A DNA stretch of 64,000 bases from Arsenicibacter rosenii (GTDB lineage: Bacteria; Bacteroidota; Bacteroidia; Cytophagales; Spirosomataceae), in the NCBI RefSeq assembly GCF_001870735.1, contig NZ_MORL01000004.1, positions 1 to 64,000 of the forward strand, written 5' to 3'. The notes under the pieces are model-generated. The model did no database searches and was not told where the DNA came from. It worked only from the letters and a program-made list of their open reading frames with translations. Made by a program: the position numbers and the translations under genes. Positions within the stretch are counted from its first letter, which is position 1; the number at the start of each line of letters is the position of its first letter. Positions 34,143 through 45,157 of this stretch are shown here, piece after piece.

Positions 34143-35840
34143 GTGAACAAACTACTACTTACCCTGACACTCTGCTTACCGGCAACGGTATTTGCCCAGG
34201 ATCGCCTGATGGGCAAGGCATGGACCACCCGTTCGGTTGTGATGGCGCAACGCGGCATGGCCTGTACTTCCCATCCGCTTTCGACGCAGGCAGCGATTGA
34301 CGTTCTCAAAGCCGGTGGCACAGCCATCGACGCAGCCATTGCGGCCAATGCCATGGAAGGGGTGGTGGAACCCCATGTCAATGGCATCGGCGGAGACCTG
34401 TACGCCATTGTGTGGGATGCCAAAACCAAAAAACTGTATGGCCTGAATGCGTCGGGCCGCTCGCCTTACTCGCTAACGCTCGACGAGTTTAAAAAACGCG
34501 GGCTGACGCATATTCCGGCGACGGGCCCGTTACCGGTTTCGGTGCCGGGTTGTGTAGACGGCTGGTTTGAACTCCACAAACGCTTTGGCAAACTGCCGAT
34601 GGAGAAACTGTTGTCTAACGCCATTCACTACGCCAGGGAAGGGTATCCGGTACACGACGAGGCCTCTATCTCGTGGGCAAGCATGATCAGCCGGCTCGGG
34701 AACCTGCCGAACGTGAAAGAAACCTATGCTCCCAACGGGGCCGCGCCGAAACGCGGCGAGATTTTTAAGAATCCGGCCCTGGCGAATACACTGGAAAAGA
34801 TTGCTAAAGGGGGCCGTGATGCGTTTTACAAAGGCGATATTGCCCGCACGATTGATGCGTTCATGAAGCGGGTGGGCGGTTTTCTCAGCTACCGCGACCT
34901 GGCCGAACACACATCCGACTGGATTGAGCCGGTTTCGACCAGCTATCGGGGCTACGATGTATGGGAATTGCCGCCAAACGGTCAGGGAATTGCCGCTCTC
35001 CAGATGCTGAATATTCTGGAAGGCTACGATTTTTCAAAAATCCCGTGGGGTAGTCCGGAGCATGTGCACCTGTTTGTGGAAGCCAAAAAACTGGTGTATG
35101 AAGACCGGGCCAAATACTACGCCGATCCGGCTTTTGCACAGATTCCCGTTAAAGAGCTGATTTCCAAGCCCTATGCCAACGAGCGCCGGAAGCTGATCGA
35201 CATGAACCGTGCCCTGACGAAGATTGATGCCGGTTCGTTTAACGTGGCGCTGAAAGACGGCGATACCATTTATCTGACGGTTGCCGACGGCGAGGGCAAT
35301 ATGGTGTCGCTGATTCAGAGTAATTTCCGTGGGTTCGGATCGGGCATGGTGCCGGACGGCCTTGGCTTCATGTTTCAGGATCGCGGCGAGCTGTATTCGC
35401 TTCAGGAAGGACAGAACAACACCTATGCGCCCCACAAACGTCCGTTTCATACCATTATACCGGCATTCGTGACAAAGGACGGTCAGCCGTTTATGAGCTT
35501 TGGTGTGATGGGCGGCAGTTTTCAGCCGCTCGGCCACGTGCAGATCATCATGAACATGATCGACTATGGCATGAATCCGCAGGAAGCCGGCGACGCTCCC
35601 CGTATCGACCATCAGGGATCGTCGGAGCCGACCGGTGAGAAAATGGAAGGCGTCGGTGAAATCACCCTCGAATCGGGATACTCCTACGAAACCATCCGCG
35701 ATCTGATGCGCAAAGGCCACAAAATCGGTTTCGGCCTCGGCGGCTACGGCGGGTATCAGGCGATTATGTACGATGCAAAAAATAAAGTTTACCACGGTGC
35801 TACCGAATCCCGCAAGGACGGACAGGCCCAAGGATATTAA
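34143..35840 (+). CDS. ggt: Gamma-glutamyltransferase, secreted
   Basis: A 565-residue exported N-terminal-nucleophile enzyme that splits gamma-glutamyl bonds of glutathione and related peptides. The signal peptide ends near TVFAQ. The self-cleavage/nucleophile threonine is T375 in KDGDTIYLTVADGEGN, with FRGFGSGMV after it, and the glycine-rich oxyanion block is FMSFGVMGGSFQPLGH. Early blocks GGTAIDAAIAANAM and VNGIGGDLYAIV match the large subunit. The start is GTG at 34143. Processing would give a large and a small chain in the periplasm. Confidence 0.93.
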   Translation: MNKLLLTLTLCLPATVFAQDRLMGKAWTTRSVVMAQRGMACTSHPLSTQAAIDVLKAGGTAIDAAIAANAMEGVVEPHVNGIGGDLYAIVWDAKTKKLYGLNASGRSPYSLTLDEFKKRGLTHIPATGPLPVSVPGCVDGWFELHKRFGKLPMEKLLSNAIHYAREGYPVHDEASISWASMISRLGNLPNVKETYAPNGAAPKRGEIFKNPALANTLEKIAKGGRDAFYKGDIARTIDAFMKRVGGFLSYRDLAEHTSDWIEPVSTSYRGYDVWELPPNGQGIAALQMLNILEGYDFSKIPWGSPEHVHLFVEAKKLVYEDRAKYYADPAFAQIPVKELISKPYANERRKLIDMNRALTKIDAGSFNVALKDGDTIYLTVADGEGNMVSLIQSNFRGFGSGMVPDGLGFMFQDRGELYSLQEGQNNTYAPHKRPFHTIIPAFVTKDGQPFMSFGVMGGSFQPLGHVQIIMNMIDYGMNPQEAGDAPRIDHQGSSEPTGEKMEGVGEITLESGYSYETIRDLMRKGHKIGFGLGGYGGYQAIMYDAKNKVYHGATESRKDGQAQGY

Positions 35841-35869
35841 TGCCGCCCCGCCCGTACGGGCGACCCCAT

Positions 35870-35974
35870 GTGGTCGCCCATCATCCGCAGGAAAGCCGCA
35901 GAACCAACCAAAGTGGTCGCCCATCATCCGCAGGAAAGCCGCAGAACCAACCAAAGTGGTCGCCCATCATCCGG
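35870..35974. repeat. 43-bp direct tandem repeat, 2.4 copies
   Basis: Two identical 43-bp units (35870-35912 and 35913-35955), each beginning GTGGTCGCCCATCATCCG, and a partial third (35956-35974). They lie in the spacer after the gamma-glutamyltransferase gene. The unit length is not a multiple of three, and no conserved frame runs through. Confidence 0.9.
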
Positions 35975-35987
35975 ATTAAAACCCGGA

Positions 35988-36002
35988 TTAACCTTTGGTT
36001 AA
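35988..36002. promoter_or_regulatory. Small dyad TTAACC-TTT-GGTTAA
   Basis: Perfect 6-bp inverted repeat with a 3-base centre, 69 bp before the small orphan gene. It could be a regulator site. Confidence 0.3.
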
Positions 36003-36070
36003 ACTAGTTTGTGGCATAAACCTTTCCAAATTCTGGTTGTTGAATGAATAAACACTAACTACTGGAAGCC

Positions 36071-36328
36071 ATGGAAAAGACGCCAAAAACTTATATTGCA
36101 GAAGTAGTAGCTGTAGATCAATATGGCAACGAAACGCAGACAACTGTTCCGATAAAAGCAATCTATGAGCCAATTCAGGCCGATATTGAAAATAAGCTAA
36201 ATGCCGACTACCCTCACCTGACGCACCGTGTTGCGAAGCTGGATGAACTGAAAAGTCCGGAGCAGGTAGAGGATTGGCACCATTCATTCATGGGGGTCCT
36301 TTTTGGCGAAGACGTTCACAAAAAGTAG
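36071..36328 (+). CDS. Small hypothetical protein
   Basis: An 85-residue soluble protein with no signal peptide or membrane span. The first part is beta-rich (TYIAEVVAVDQYGNETQTTVPIK), the second part helical and charged. No family is recognised. Coding is supported by an ATG soon after an AT-rich leader, a clean stop and a perfect terminator 15 bp later. It lies alone between a tandem-repeat spacer and alaS. Confidence 0.65.
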   Translation: MEKTPKTYIAEVVAVDQYGNETQTTVPIKAIYEPIQADIENKLNADYPHLTHRVAKLDELKSPEQVEDWHHSFMGVLFGEDVHKK

Positions 36329-36342
36329 CATTATCCGTTATA

Positions 36343-36373
36343 ATGTCAAAAGGCGCCGATGGCGCCTTTTGAC
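36343..36373. terminator. Bidirectional terminator
   Basis: TGTCAAAAGGCGCC (36343-36356), loop GAT, GGCGCCTTTTGACA (36360-36373): a perfect 14-bp stem with four T or A in each arm, between convergent genes. Confidence 0.85.
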
Positions 36374-36399
36374 ATTTAACTGTACGAAATCCAGCCCCC

Positions 36400-39060
<2,661 letters not shown>

Positions 39061-39158
39061 AAAAATCGGACGGCAGACTCAGAAACGTGAATTGGTAACG
39101 CCGGCCGTATCAAAAACGAGTCTGTCGCATAATGTCTGTCGGTCCGGCATCTTTGTCG

Positions 39159-39166
39159 CAAATTTA
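39159..39166 (-). promoter_or_regulatory. -7 promoter box TAAATTTG for alaS
   Basis: On the minus strand, TAAATTTG matches TAnnTTTG 98 bp before the alaS ATG. The spacer is shared with the divergent MerR gene. Confidence 0.45.
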
Positions 39167-39242
39167 CGTTATTTTCATCGTTTGATACGAAACATTCCTT
39201 GCTCACCGGCAAGCAATTGCATAATTCCCCCTTTGAATTGGT

Positions 39243-39620
39243 ATGGATTCGTCCGATAAGCGTTTTTTTGGCATTCAGGAAGTGGCCGAACGGTTTGGCG
39301 TTAATGCGTCGAAACTACGCTACTACGAAAAAGAGTTTCCGAGTTTAAAACCACAGAAAAACCGTTCCGGCGAGCGGGTTTACGCCCAGAGCGACATCGA
39401 CCACATCGCCGAAATCATCCATCTGACCACCGAAAAAGGCATGAAGCTGGCGGCTGTTAAGGCCCACCTCCGGACCAAAAACACCCGCCACGACGAGAAC
39501 AAACAGATGATTAACAAGCTGGTCAGAATCAAAAAGTTTCTGGAAGAGCTGCGCGATTCGCTGCCGGATGGGTCTAAACCGGAAAACAACCGGCCTGAGC
39601 CCTCCGAAACAAGCGGTTAA
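39243..39620 (+). CDS. MerR-family transcriptional regulator
   Basis: A 125-residue regulator with a MerR winged-helix domain at residues 8-76 (FFGIQEVAERFGVNASKLRY followed by YEKEFPSL) and a short helical dimerisation tail (NKQMINKLVRIKKFLEELRD). There is no ligand-binding domain or cysteine metal site, so this is the short MlrA/HspR-like type. Its final bases overlap the end of the convergent peroxidase gene by four bases. It is divergent from alaS. Target genes are unknown. Confidence 0.88.
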   Translation: MDSSDKRFFGIQEVAERFGVNASKLRYYEKEFPSLKPQKNRSGERVYAQSDIDHIAEIIHLTTEKGMKLAAVKAHLRTKNTRHDENKQMINKLVRIKKFLEELRDSLPDGSKPENNRPEPSETSG

Positions 39621-41419
39621 AGTGCTTTCAAAAACGCAACTAACGCCTTTTTCTCGCCTTTGGTCAGCTTCAGTGGCTCTGCGGGCAGGGTCTGGTTATC
39701 CAGTACAAACCCCAGTCCGGTCCCGCCCCCTTGGTCGTAAAAATCAACGACCTCTTCCAGCGTCCGGTAGACGCCATTGTGCATGTAGGGTGCCGTTTGG
39801 CCGATGTGCCGCAGTGTGGGCGTCTTGAAAGCATATTTCAACGGCTCAACCTTTACGTATGCATACCGCCCGATGTCAGTATCCGGCTTTTTGTTATCGG
39901 CAGCAGCCGGTACGCCGATCACCTCCGACTCGGTTTTGGCAAACGTCGGCGGCACCGTTCCGTTGAACAGCGGCATAAAATGGCAGATTCCGCATTTAGC
40001 CTTACCCATAAACAGGTTAAAGCCGTAGACTTCTTCGGCCGACAATGCCCGGTCATTCCCCCGCATGTAGTGATCAAACCGGCTGTTCAGCGATACGAGC
40101 GTCCGCTCATAAGCAGCAAGGGCGTTCTGAATATGGGCCGGCTCAATGGCCCCCCGATGGGCCGGAAAGGCTTTTTTGAACAAGGCTACGTATGCCGGTG
40201 AACGCTGTAAGTCAGCGGCTACCTGCCGCAAAGAACCGTTCATTTCACCGGTATTGTGCACCACGTCAAACGACTGGCTTTCGAGCGTCGGCGTCCGCAT
40301 GTCGTAAAACTGCGCCGCCTGCAACGCCGCATTCAGCAACGTCGGCGTGTTGCGGGCCACCAATCCGTCTCCCGTCAGGGTTTTACTTTTCACCAGACCA
40401 TCGGTAAACGCACGACCCGGCTGATGGCACCCGGCACACGACCGCTGGCTATTGCCCGACAGAACGGGGTCGAAGAACAGCTTCCGGCCCAACGCAACTT
40501 TTGCCGGATTCATACGCGCATCGGCGGTGGTGGCGTAGGCGTCGGCATCAAAAGCGCCGTTCTCGAACAACGTAGCCGCCGAGGGCCGCAACGGCCGCCG
40601 GTCGGTCAGCACCGGCACCGACAGTTTTTGCTGAAACGCCAGTAACTGCTCGGATACCGGATTGGCATAATTCCGGATAAACCGGGCACGGTCAAACGAA
40701 TTAAAATCCGGATGCTGATTCAGGTAGGCCACTGCCGCCTCAAGCTGATGAATCAGGGTATCACCCGCAGGCTGCGTTTTTGCATAGCCATGCAGGTATA
40801 GCCGGATATGCTGCATACTCACAGCCGCTTCCGGAATAGCGGCCTGACACAGCGGCGTATCAAATCCACTGATGCCCAGTGTCAGAATGCGGAAAACCTG
40901 TAACCTCAGGGCATCAAATACGTGTGCGTCCGTCACTTCGGTAACCGCCCACAATTGCCGGCAACGGGCCACTTCACGGCGCAGCTTCCGGGTCTCGCCC
41001 GTTAGCACCTCGCGCTGCGTGGTATCAAATTCAGGGTACAGTAATTCTTCAATCACCTGAAAGCCTTCGGGTTCAAACGCCTTGTTTTCTTCCGCTTCGA
41101 TCTCGGGCAAAGGCGGACCGTTGATTAAGCGTGAGGTAGCCGGGAAAAAATATTCGGAGAAGGGTTCAATGCCCTTGTAGATCCGGCGGCAGTCCAGAAA
41201 AGCCCGTCGCAGCTCATCGGGTGTCGCCCCGTTCGCGGCGGGGATCAGTAACGTCTGCTCCAGCCGCATATCCAGTGAATCCAGCTGACGGGCGACCTGT
41301 CCTTTCAGCTGCTCTGCCGGCCGGAACAACGGCTGTCCGGACTGCCGGATACTCAGAAAGCTAACCGTGAGTACGGCCACCAGACAAATGCCGGCCAATA
41401 CCAATCCGTTCTGCTTCAT
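39617..41419 (-). CDS. Di-haem cytochrome c peroxidase with imelysin-like amino half
   Basis: A 600-residue exported protein with an amino-terminal signal/anchor (GLVLAGICLVAVLTVSFLS). Residues 320-600 are a MauG/CcpA-type di-haem peroxidase with two haem motifs, C328AGCH and C476GICH, and the usual TPTLRHIGQTAPYMHNGVY end. Residues 35-265 are helical, with RRIYKGIEPFSEYFFPATS and EPEGFQVIEELLYPE, which look like an imelysin-type domain of periplasmic iron-handling proteins; this call is inference. The frame is open back to 41692, but that part overlaps the upstream gene and the start at 41419 has a proper export signal. A hairpin separates it from the PhoX-like gene. Confidence 0.85.
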   Translation of the reverse strand: MKQNGLVLAGICLVAVLTVSFLSIRQSGQPLFRPAEQLKGQVARQLDSLDMRLEQTLLIPAANGATPDELRRAFLDCRRIYKGIEPFSEYFFPATSRLINGPPLPEIEAEENKAFEPEGFQVIEELLYPEFDTTQREVLTGETRKLRREVARCRQLWAVTEVTDAHVFDALRLQVFRILTLGISGFDTPLCQAAIPEAAVSMQHIRLYLHGYAKTQPAGDTLIHQLEAAVAYLNQHPDFNSFDRARFIRNYANPVSEQLLAFQQKLSVPVLTDRRPLRPSAATLFENGAFDADAYATTADARMNPAKVALGRKLFFDPVLSGNSQRSCAGCHQPGRAFTDGLVKSKTLTGDGLVARNTPTLLNAALQAAQFYDMRTPTLESQSFDVVHNTGEMNGSLRQVAADLQRSPAYVALFKKAFPAHRGAIEPAHIQNALAAYERTLVSLNSRFDHYMRGNDRALSAEEVYGFNLFMGKAKCGICHFMPLFNGTVPPTFAKTESEVIGVPAAADNKKPDTDIGRYAYVKVEPLKYAFKTPTLRHIGQTAPYMHNGVYRTLEEVVDFYDQGGGTGLGFVLDNQTLPAEPLKLTKGEKKALVAFLKAL

Positions 41420-41437
41420 ATGGCTAAAAAATAGAAG

Positions 41438-41461
41438 CCCCTCACACACAGGCATGAGGGG
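41438..41461 (-). terminator. Terminator or attenuator between PhoX-like and peroxidase genes
   Basis: On the minus strand CCCCTCA and TGAGGGG arms (41455-41461 and 41438-41444) pair around a 10-base loop and are followed by TTCTATTTTTT. It lies 19 bp before the peroxidase start, so it may end, or partly attenuate, transcription from the upstream gene. Confidence 0.65.
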
Positions 41462-41481
41462 CCGGTTTTTAGTGGATTGGG

Positions 41482-42969
41482 TTAACGGGGAATACCACGA
41501 ACGATTATCGTCTGACCACCTTCGGCATAGGCGCCGGTCGATGCATCGGTCAGGCTGCTGGCTTTGCTCACTGAGCTTCCGTCGGCGTTGCTGTATTTCA
41601 TGTCCCGCCACGTATGCGGGTGCAGGTTGATCATAAACGTATTGGGCACACCGATGATGTCTGAAATATCCAGCATCGCCCCGTACTCCCATGAACTCAG
41701 CAGATTAGTGTTCACGGAGTTGTATTTCGCGTTAAACGTTGCATCCGTCCGGCGATGGTTCATTTCGATCATTGCCTTATTCTGACCGGTAGCGATATTG
41801 AATTGCCAGATGCGGCCGTCGTGTTTGTTGTCCAGATAGAACGAATCCCCGTCTTCCTGGATGTATACGTAATTTTCGGTAACGCACAGGTTATCCGGAT
41901 TAACGATGCTGTTGCCCGGGTCTACTTCGCCATCAATCACCGGCGTCAGTTTACCGGCCAGCGGATTGGCCGCATCCAGTACCAGTTTATACACGCGGCC
42001 CCACATCGTTTTACCGGCAATCGGGTCTTTCTGCGCCGCCGCCACACCGGTCGCGGTAAAGTAAATCTCCCGGCTGTTGGCCCCGCCGCCCTTGCGGTAA
42101 TCGACATCTTCGACACGGGCAAACTGGATAGCTTTTTTCTCGACCGACAGGGAAGCGATCTGCGCACCCGTCAGCGTTTTGGCATTGTCAACTTCCACAA
42201 ATTCAACATCGTAGGCCTGCCCAACTTTCATGTTTGTTTCAACCGGGTCCTGGCTTTTCTGACGCAGGAAGTAGAGTTTACCGTTTTGCAGGTCGCCGAC
42301 CGTATTCGATACGTACGCCAGCAGCTGACCGTTCGAGTCATCTTCGCCGATGATAATCACCGTTTTACCGGCAAAAGCATCTTTAGGAAGCGGTACCGCA
42401 TTTTCCATTGATGCCTTGCCGAGGGCCGGCAATACACGGTCTTTGTTTTTCACATCGGCAGCCCCAACCGGACTGATGGCATGCACCATCGACTCGGCCC
42501 CGCTCTCACCGGCTGTCAGGAACACCGGCCCGAAGCCATGTACCTCAGGGGTGGCCAGGGTGGCCGAACAAAGCCGCCATACCCCGCCTTCGTAGTTAAC
42601 GATGTACTCCCCTTTCACGGGTTTCAGGGTTTTGTCGAGGTAAACGCGGGAGGCCGAACGCAGGTATTCGTGGTTCGTTACGAAAATGTAGCCGTCGCTT
42701 GCCGGATCTTTCATCAGACCAGCTCCGTCGGGCTGACCGCCATACACAAAATTCGGCGACTGCTCCAGTTTGTCGTCTGAGCTGATCAGCGGCAGCACCT
42801 CCAGATTCTCAAAGCCCGTCATTGTTTTTACCAGTGACGGATTGACCGAATGTGCCTTAAACACAATGGCTGAATTTACCCCGTTCGATGGCTCATCCGT
42901 TGAACAGGCGAAGAACGCAGTCACCCCGAAGATAACTGCGGATACGTTTAGAAGGTTGGTCTTGTACAT
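41482..42969 (-). CDS. PhoX-like (DUF839) secreted lipoprotein
   Basis: A 495-residue lipoprotein (lipobox TAFFAC, Cys near residue 22). The body is a beta-propeller-type protein with the PhoX-like elements FVTNHEYL, GEDDSNGQLLAYV and VNPDNLCVTENYVYIQEDGD; in PhoX alkaline phosphatases comparable segments bind Fe3+/Ca2+. Similarity to true PhoX is partial, so phosphatase activity is possible, not certain. The start at 42969 gives the lipoprotein signal; an upstream start at 43005 would spoil it. The di-haem peroxidase gene follows 62 bp downstream. Confidence 0.75.
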   Translation of the reverse strand: MYKTNLLNVSAVIFGVTAFFACSTDEPSNGVNSAIVFKAHSVNPSLVKTMTGFENLEVLPLISSDDKLEQSPNFVYGGQPDGAGLMKDPASDGYIFVTNHEYLRSASRVYLDKTLKPVKGEYIVNYEGGVWRLCSATLATPEVHGFGPVFLTAGESGAESMVHAISPVGAADVKNKDRVLPALGKASMENAVPLPKDAFAGKTVIIIGEDDSNGQLLAYVSNTVGDLQNGKLYFLRQKSQDPVETNMKVGQAYDVEFVEVDNAKTLTGAQIASLSVEKKAIQFARVEDVDYRKGGGANSREIYFTATGVAAAQKDPIAGKTMWGRVYKLVLDAANPLAGKLTPVIDGEVDPGNSIVNPDNLCVTENYVYIQEDGDSFYLDNKHDGRIWQFNIATGQNKAMIEMNHRRTDATFNAKYNSVNTNLLSSWEYGAMLDISDIIGVPNTFMINLHPHTWRDMKYSNADGSSVSKASSLTDASTGAYAEGGQTIIVRGIPR

Positions 42970-43129
42970 GTAGAGTAGATAGATGATTACCAGAATCACC
43001 TGCAAAATTCTACTCCGGATATTACTTTAATGTGAATGAAACGTAAAGATACTGTGTCCAATTAACGGGTTTTCCCGTCACAAGTAACGCTAATATATCA
43101 TTGACACGTGTTCATTTCCCGACTACGCT

Positions 43130-44245
43130 GTGACAGACGAAAAACTCCACCAGATTGCGTTAACGCTCGTGCCGGGCATCGGCGATATCCTGATCCGGCA
43201 ATTGATGGCCTACTGTGGTTCGGCGCAGGATGTGTTCCGGAGCACCCCGGCAAAACTGCAGAAAATTCCGGGAATCGGACCGGCTACCTCCCATGCAATC
43301 CGCCACACAGATGTCCGGCAGGAGGCTGAAAAAACAGCGCAGAAGCTCGGCCGGATGCAGGCTAGTGCCTTGTTTTATACCGACGACACCTATCCCAAAC
43401 GCCTCAAGGATCTTTACGATGCACCGGTAATGCTCTATGCGCAGGGAGTCGCGGACCACAACGCCCGCCGGACACTGGCACTGGTTGGCACCCGGCAGGC
43501 CACAGACTATGGCCGCCGGGTTACGGAAGACATTGTGCAGGGCATGAAACCGTATGGGGTCAGTATCATCAGCGGTCTTGCTTACGGCATCGACATCATT
43601 GCCCACCGCGCCAGCCTGGCCGCACAGCTACCGACCATCGGTGTCATGGCCAGCGGGCTGGATGTGATTTACCCGTCTGTCCACCAGAAAACGGCACAGG
43701 AAATGGTTTTGCAAGGTGGCTTGCTGACCGAAAACCGGCCGGGCGTGAAGCCCGACGCACGGCTGTTTCCGGCCCGAAACCGGATTATCGCCGGTCTCAG
43801 CGACATGGTGGTGGTGGTGGAGTCAGCGGCCAAAAGCGGCAGCCTGATCACGGCCGAATACGCCAATAATTACCATCGGGAGGTATTTGCCGTTCCCGGA
43901 CAGCTGAATCAGACCTTTTCGCTGGGCTGCAACAAACTGATCCGCGAAAACAAGGCCCAGATCTATACCAGCCCCGACGACCTGATTACGGCCATGAACT
44001 GGGACCAGCCCGACCGGACAGACAAGCCGGGCAGCGCCAACACCCCGCCGATTACCCATCAGTTTACGGAAGAAGAAAGCCAGCTCGTGGCCCTGCTCCG
44101 GCAACACAGCGACCTGCACATTGACGACCTCAGCTGGAAAAGCCGGATACCGATGGGACGCCTGGCCTCCATCCTGCTCACCCTCGAATTCCAGGGCGTT
44201 ATCCGCTCGTTGCCGGGCAAAAAATACCAGGTCGTTTATGTCTAA
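43130..44245 (+). CDS. dprA: DNA-processing protein DprA
   Basis: DprA binds incoming single-stranded DNA during transformation and loads RecA. The 371 residues contain an amino helical region (VPGIGDILIRQLM, an HhH-like GIGPATSHAIR), the Rossmann-type core with LALVGTRQATDYGR, IISGLAYGIDIIAH, ENRPGVKPDARLFPARNRII and SAAKSGSLITA, and a carboxy winged-helix region (LHIDDLSWKSRIPMGRLASI). The start is GTG at 43130. It overlaps the convergent glycosyltransferase gene by four bases. The presence of dprA suggests, but does not prove, competence. Confidence 0.95.
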   Translation: MTDEKLHQIALTLVPGIGDILIRQLMAYCGSAQDVFRSTPAKLQKIPGIGPATSHAIRHTDVRQEAEKTAQKLGRMQASALFYTDDTYPKRLKDLYDAPVMLYAQGVADHNARRTLALVGTRQATDYGRRVTEDIVQGMKPYGVSIISGLAYGIDIIAHRASLAAQLPTIGVMASGLDVIYPSVHQKTAQEMVLQGGLLTENRPGVKPDARLFPARNRIIAGLSDMVVVVESAAKSGSLITAEYANNYHREVFAVPGQLNQTFSLGCNKLIRENKAQIYTSPDDLITAMNWDQPDRTDKPGSANTPPITHQFTEEESQLVALLRQHSDLHIDDLSWKSRIPMGRLASILLTLEFQGVIRSLPGKKYQVVYV

Positions 44246-45114
44246 CGCAGCAGCTTATAATTCCGGTACTCGCCGACGCGCCAGCCTGTCCAGCGCTGTA
44301 CAGCCATCAGAATCCGGTTTTTGAACGAGTACTTTTTTTGCTTGATGTCGAAGTCGAACAGCCAGTTCATGCGGTCAACGCGCTCCTGCATAACAGCGGG
44401 ATGGGTGTCTTTGAAGAGCGCAAGGGCATCAATACCGGAATAGTCGAATGTCTCGGCTCGTTCGAGCACGCCGTCCATTTTGCTGTCGTCGTTCCATAAC
44501 CGGCCGAAATCCCGGAGTTTGGCTTTCTGTTTTTCGGGCGGCTTCACCCAGCCATAGTGATAGACCCAGGCATCGATGAGTTTAACATGCAGCTTTTGGT
44601 TATCACGCGTCCGGAAGCCCTGGGCATCGCGGTAGGCCACTACCTTACCCGTCGGCCGGATTACCCGGATTTCGCGGCGGTACCAGCGGCGGGAGTCGCC
44701 CACGTAACGGTAAGAGCCGTAAAAATGCAGGTAGTTGAATAACAGCCCTTCGACCTCCGGCTGATCGAGGTATTGTTCCATGGCTTTCCGTACAACGGGC
44801 AGGTACTTTTCATGAATGACCTCATCCCCCTGAATGTAAAAAGCCCAGTCGGCATCGGGCGAAATAGCCGCCAGCGCCTTGTCGGTTTCGACAGCCAGCA
44901 CACGCCCCCCTGCCCGCAGGCTATCGTCCCAGACGGTGTCGATAATCCGGATTTTCGGGCTCAGGCCGGCCACCAGCTCGCGGGTACCATCTTCCGAATT
45001 TCCGACGGCAACCACCACTTCGTCGCAAACCGGCAGAATCGACCGGATCGCTTCAACAATCGGGTAATCGTATTTCAGGGCATTCCGGATAATAGTAAAA
45101 CCACTGACTTTCAT
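44242..45114 (-). CDS. Family 2 glycosyltransferase
   Basis: A 290-residue GT-A fold transferase. The amino Rossmann part (GFTIIRNALKYDYPIVEAIR) has VVVAVGNSEDGTRE, and the metal-binding acidic motif is likely YIQGDEVIHE. No membrane span is present. Sugar donor and acceptor are unknown; related Bacteroidota proteins are simply called glycosyltransferase. It ends against dprA (four-base overlap). The SDR gene lies upstream on the same strand, 43 bp away, so they may be co-transcribed. Confidence 0.85.
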   Translation of the reverse strand: MKVSGFTIIRNALKYDYPIVEAIRSILPVCDEVVVAVGNSEDGTRELVAGLSPKIRIIDTVWDDSLRAGGRVLAVETDKALAAISPDADWAFYIQGDEVIHEKYLPVVRKAMEQYLDQPEVEGLLFNYLHFYGSYRYVGDSRRWYRREIRVIRPTGKVVAYRDAQGFRTRDNQKLHVKLIDAWVYHYGWVKPPEKQKAKLRDFGRLWNDDSKMDGVLERAETFDYSGIDALALFKDTHPAVMQERVDRMNWLFDFDIKQKKYSFKNRILMAVQRWTGWRVGEYRNYKLLR

Positions 45115-45157
45115 CGTTGTGTATGCGTTTGGGGTTGGGTTACCGCGTGGAGTTGGG

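Noticed and set aside
35034-35954. Minus-strand frame opposite gamma-glutamyltransferase, running into the 43-bp repeats
   Set aside because: Its start lies in the tandem repeat and the rest mirrors the transferase gene; no domain is seen.
35870-35974. CRISPR array or plasmid iterons
   Set aside because: The 43-bp units are directly adjacent with no spacers, only 2.4 copies exist, and no replication or cas gene is near.
39617-41692. Peroxidase gene starting at 41692 (91 extra residues)
   Set aside because: The extra part overlaps the coding end of the PhoX-like gene, is Arg/Gln-rich without family likeness, and would bury the signal anchor that begins at 41419.
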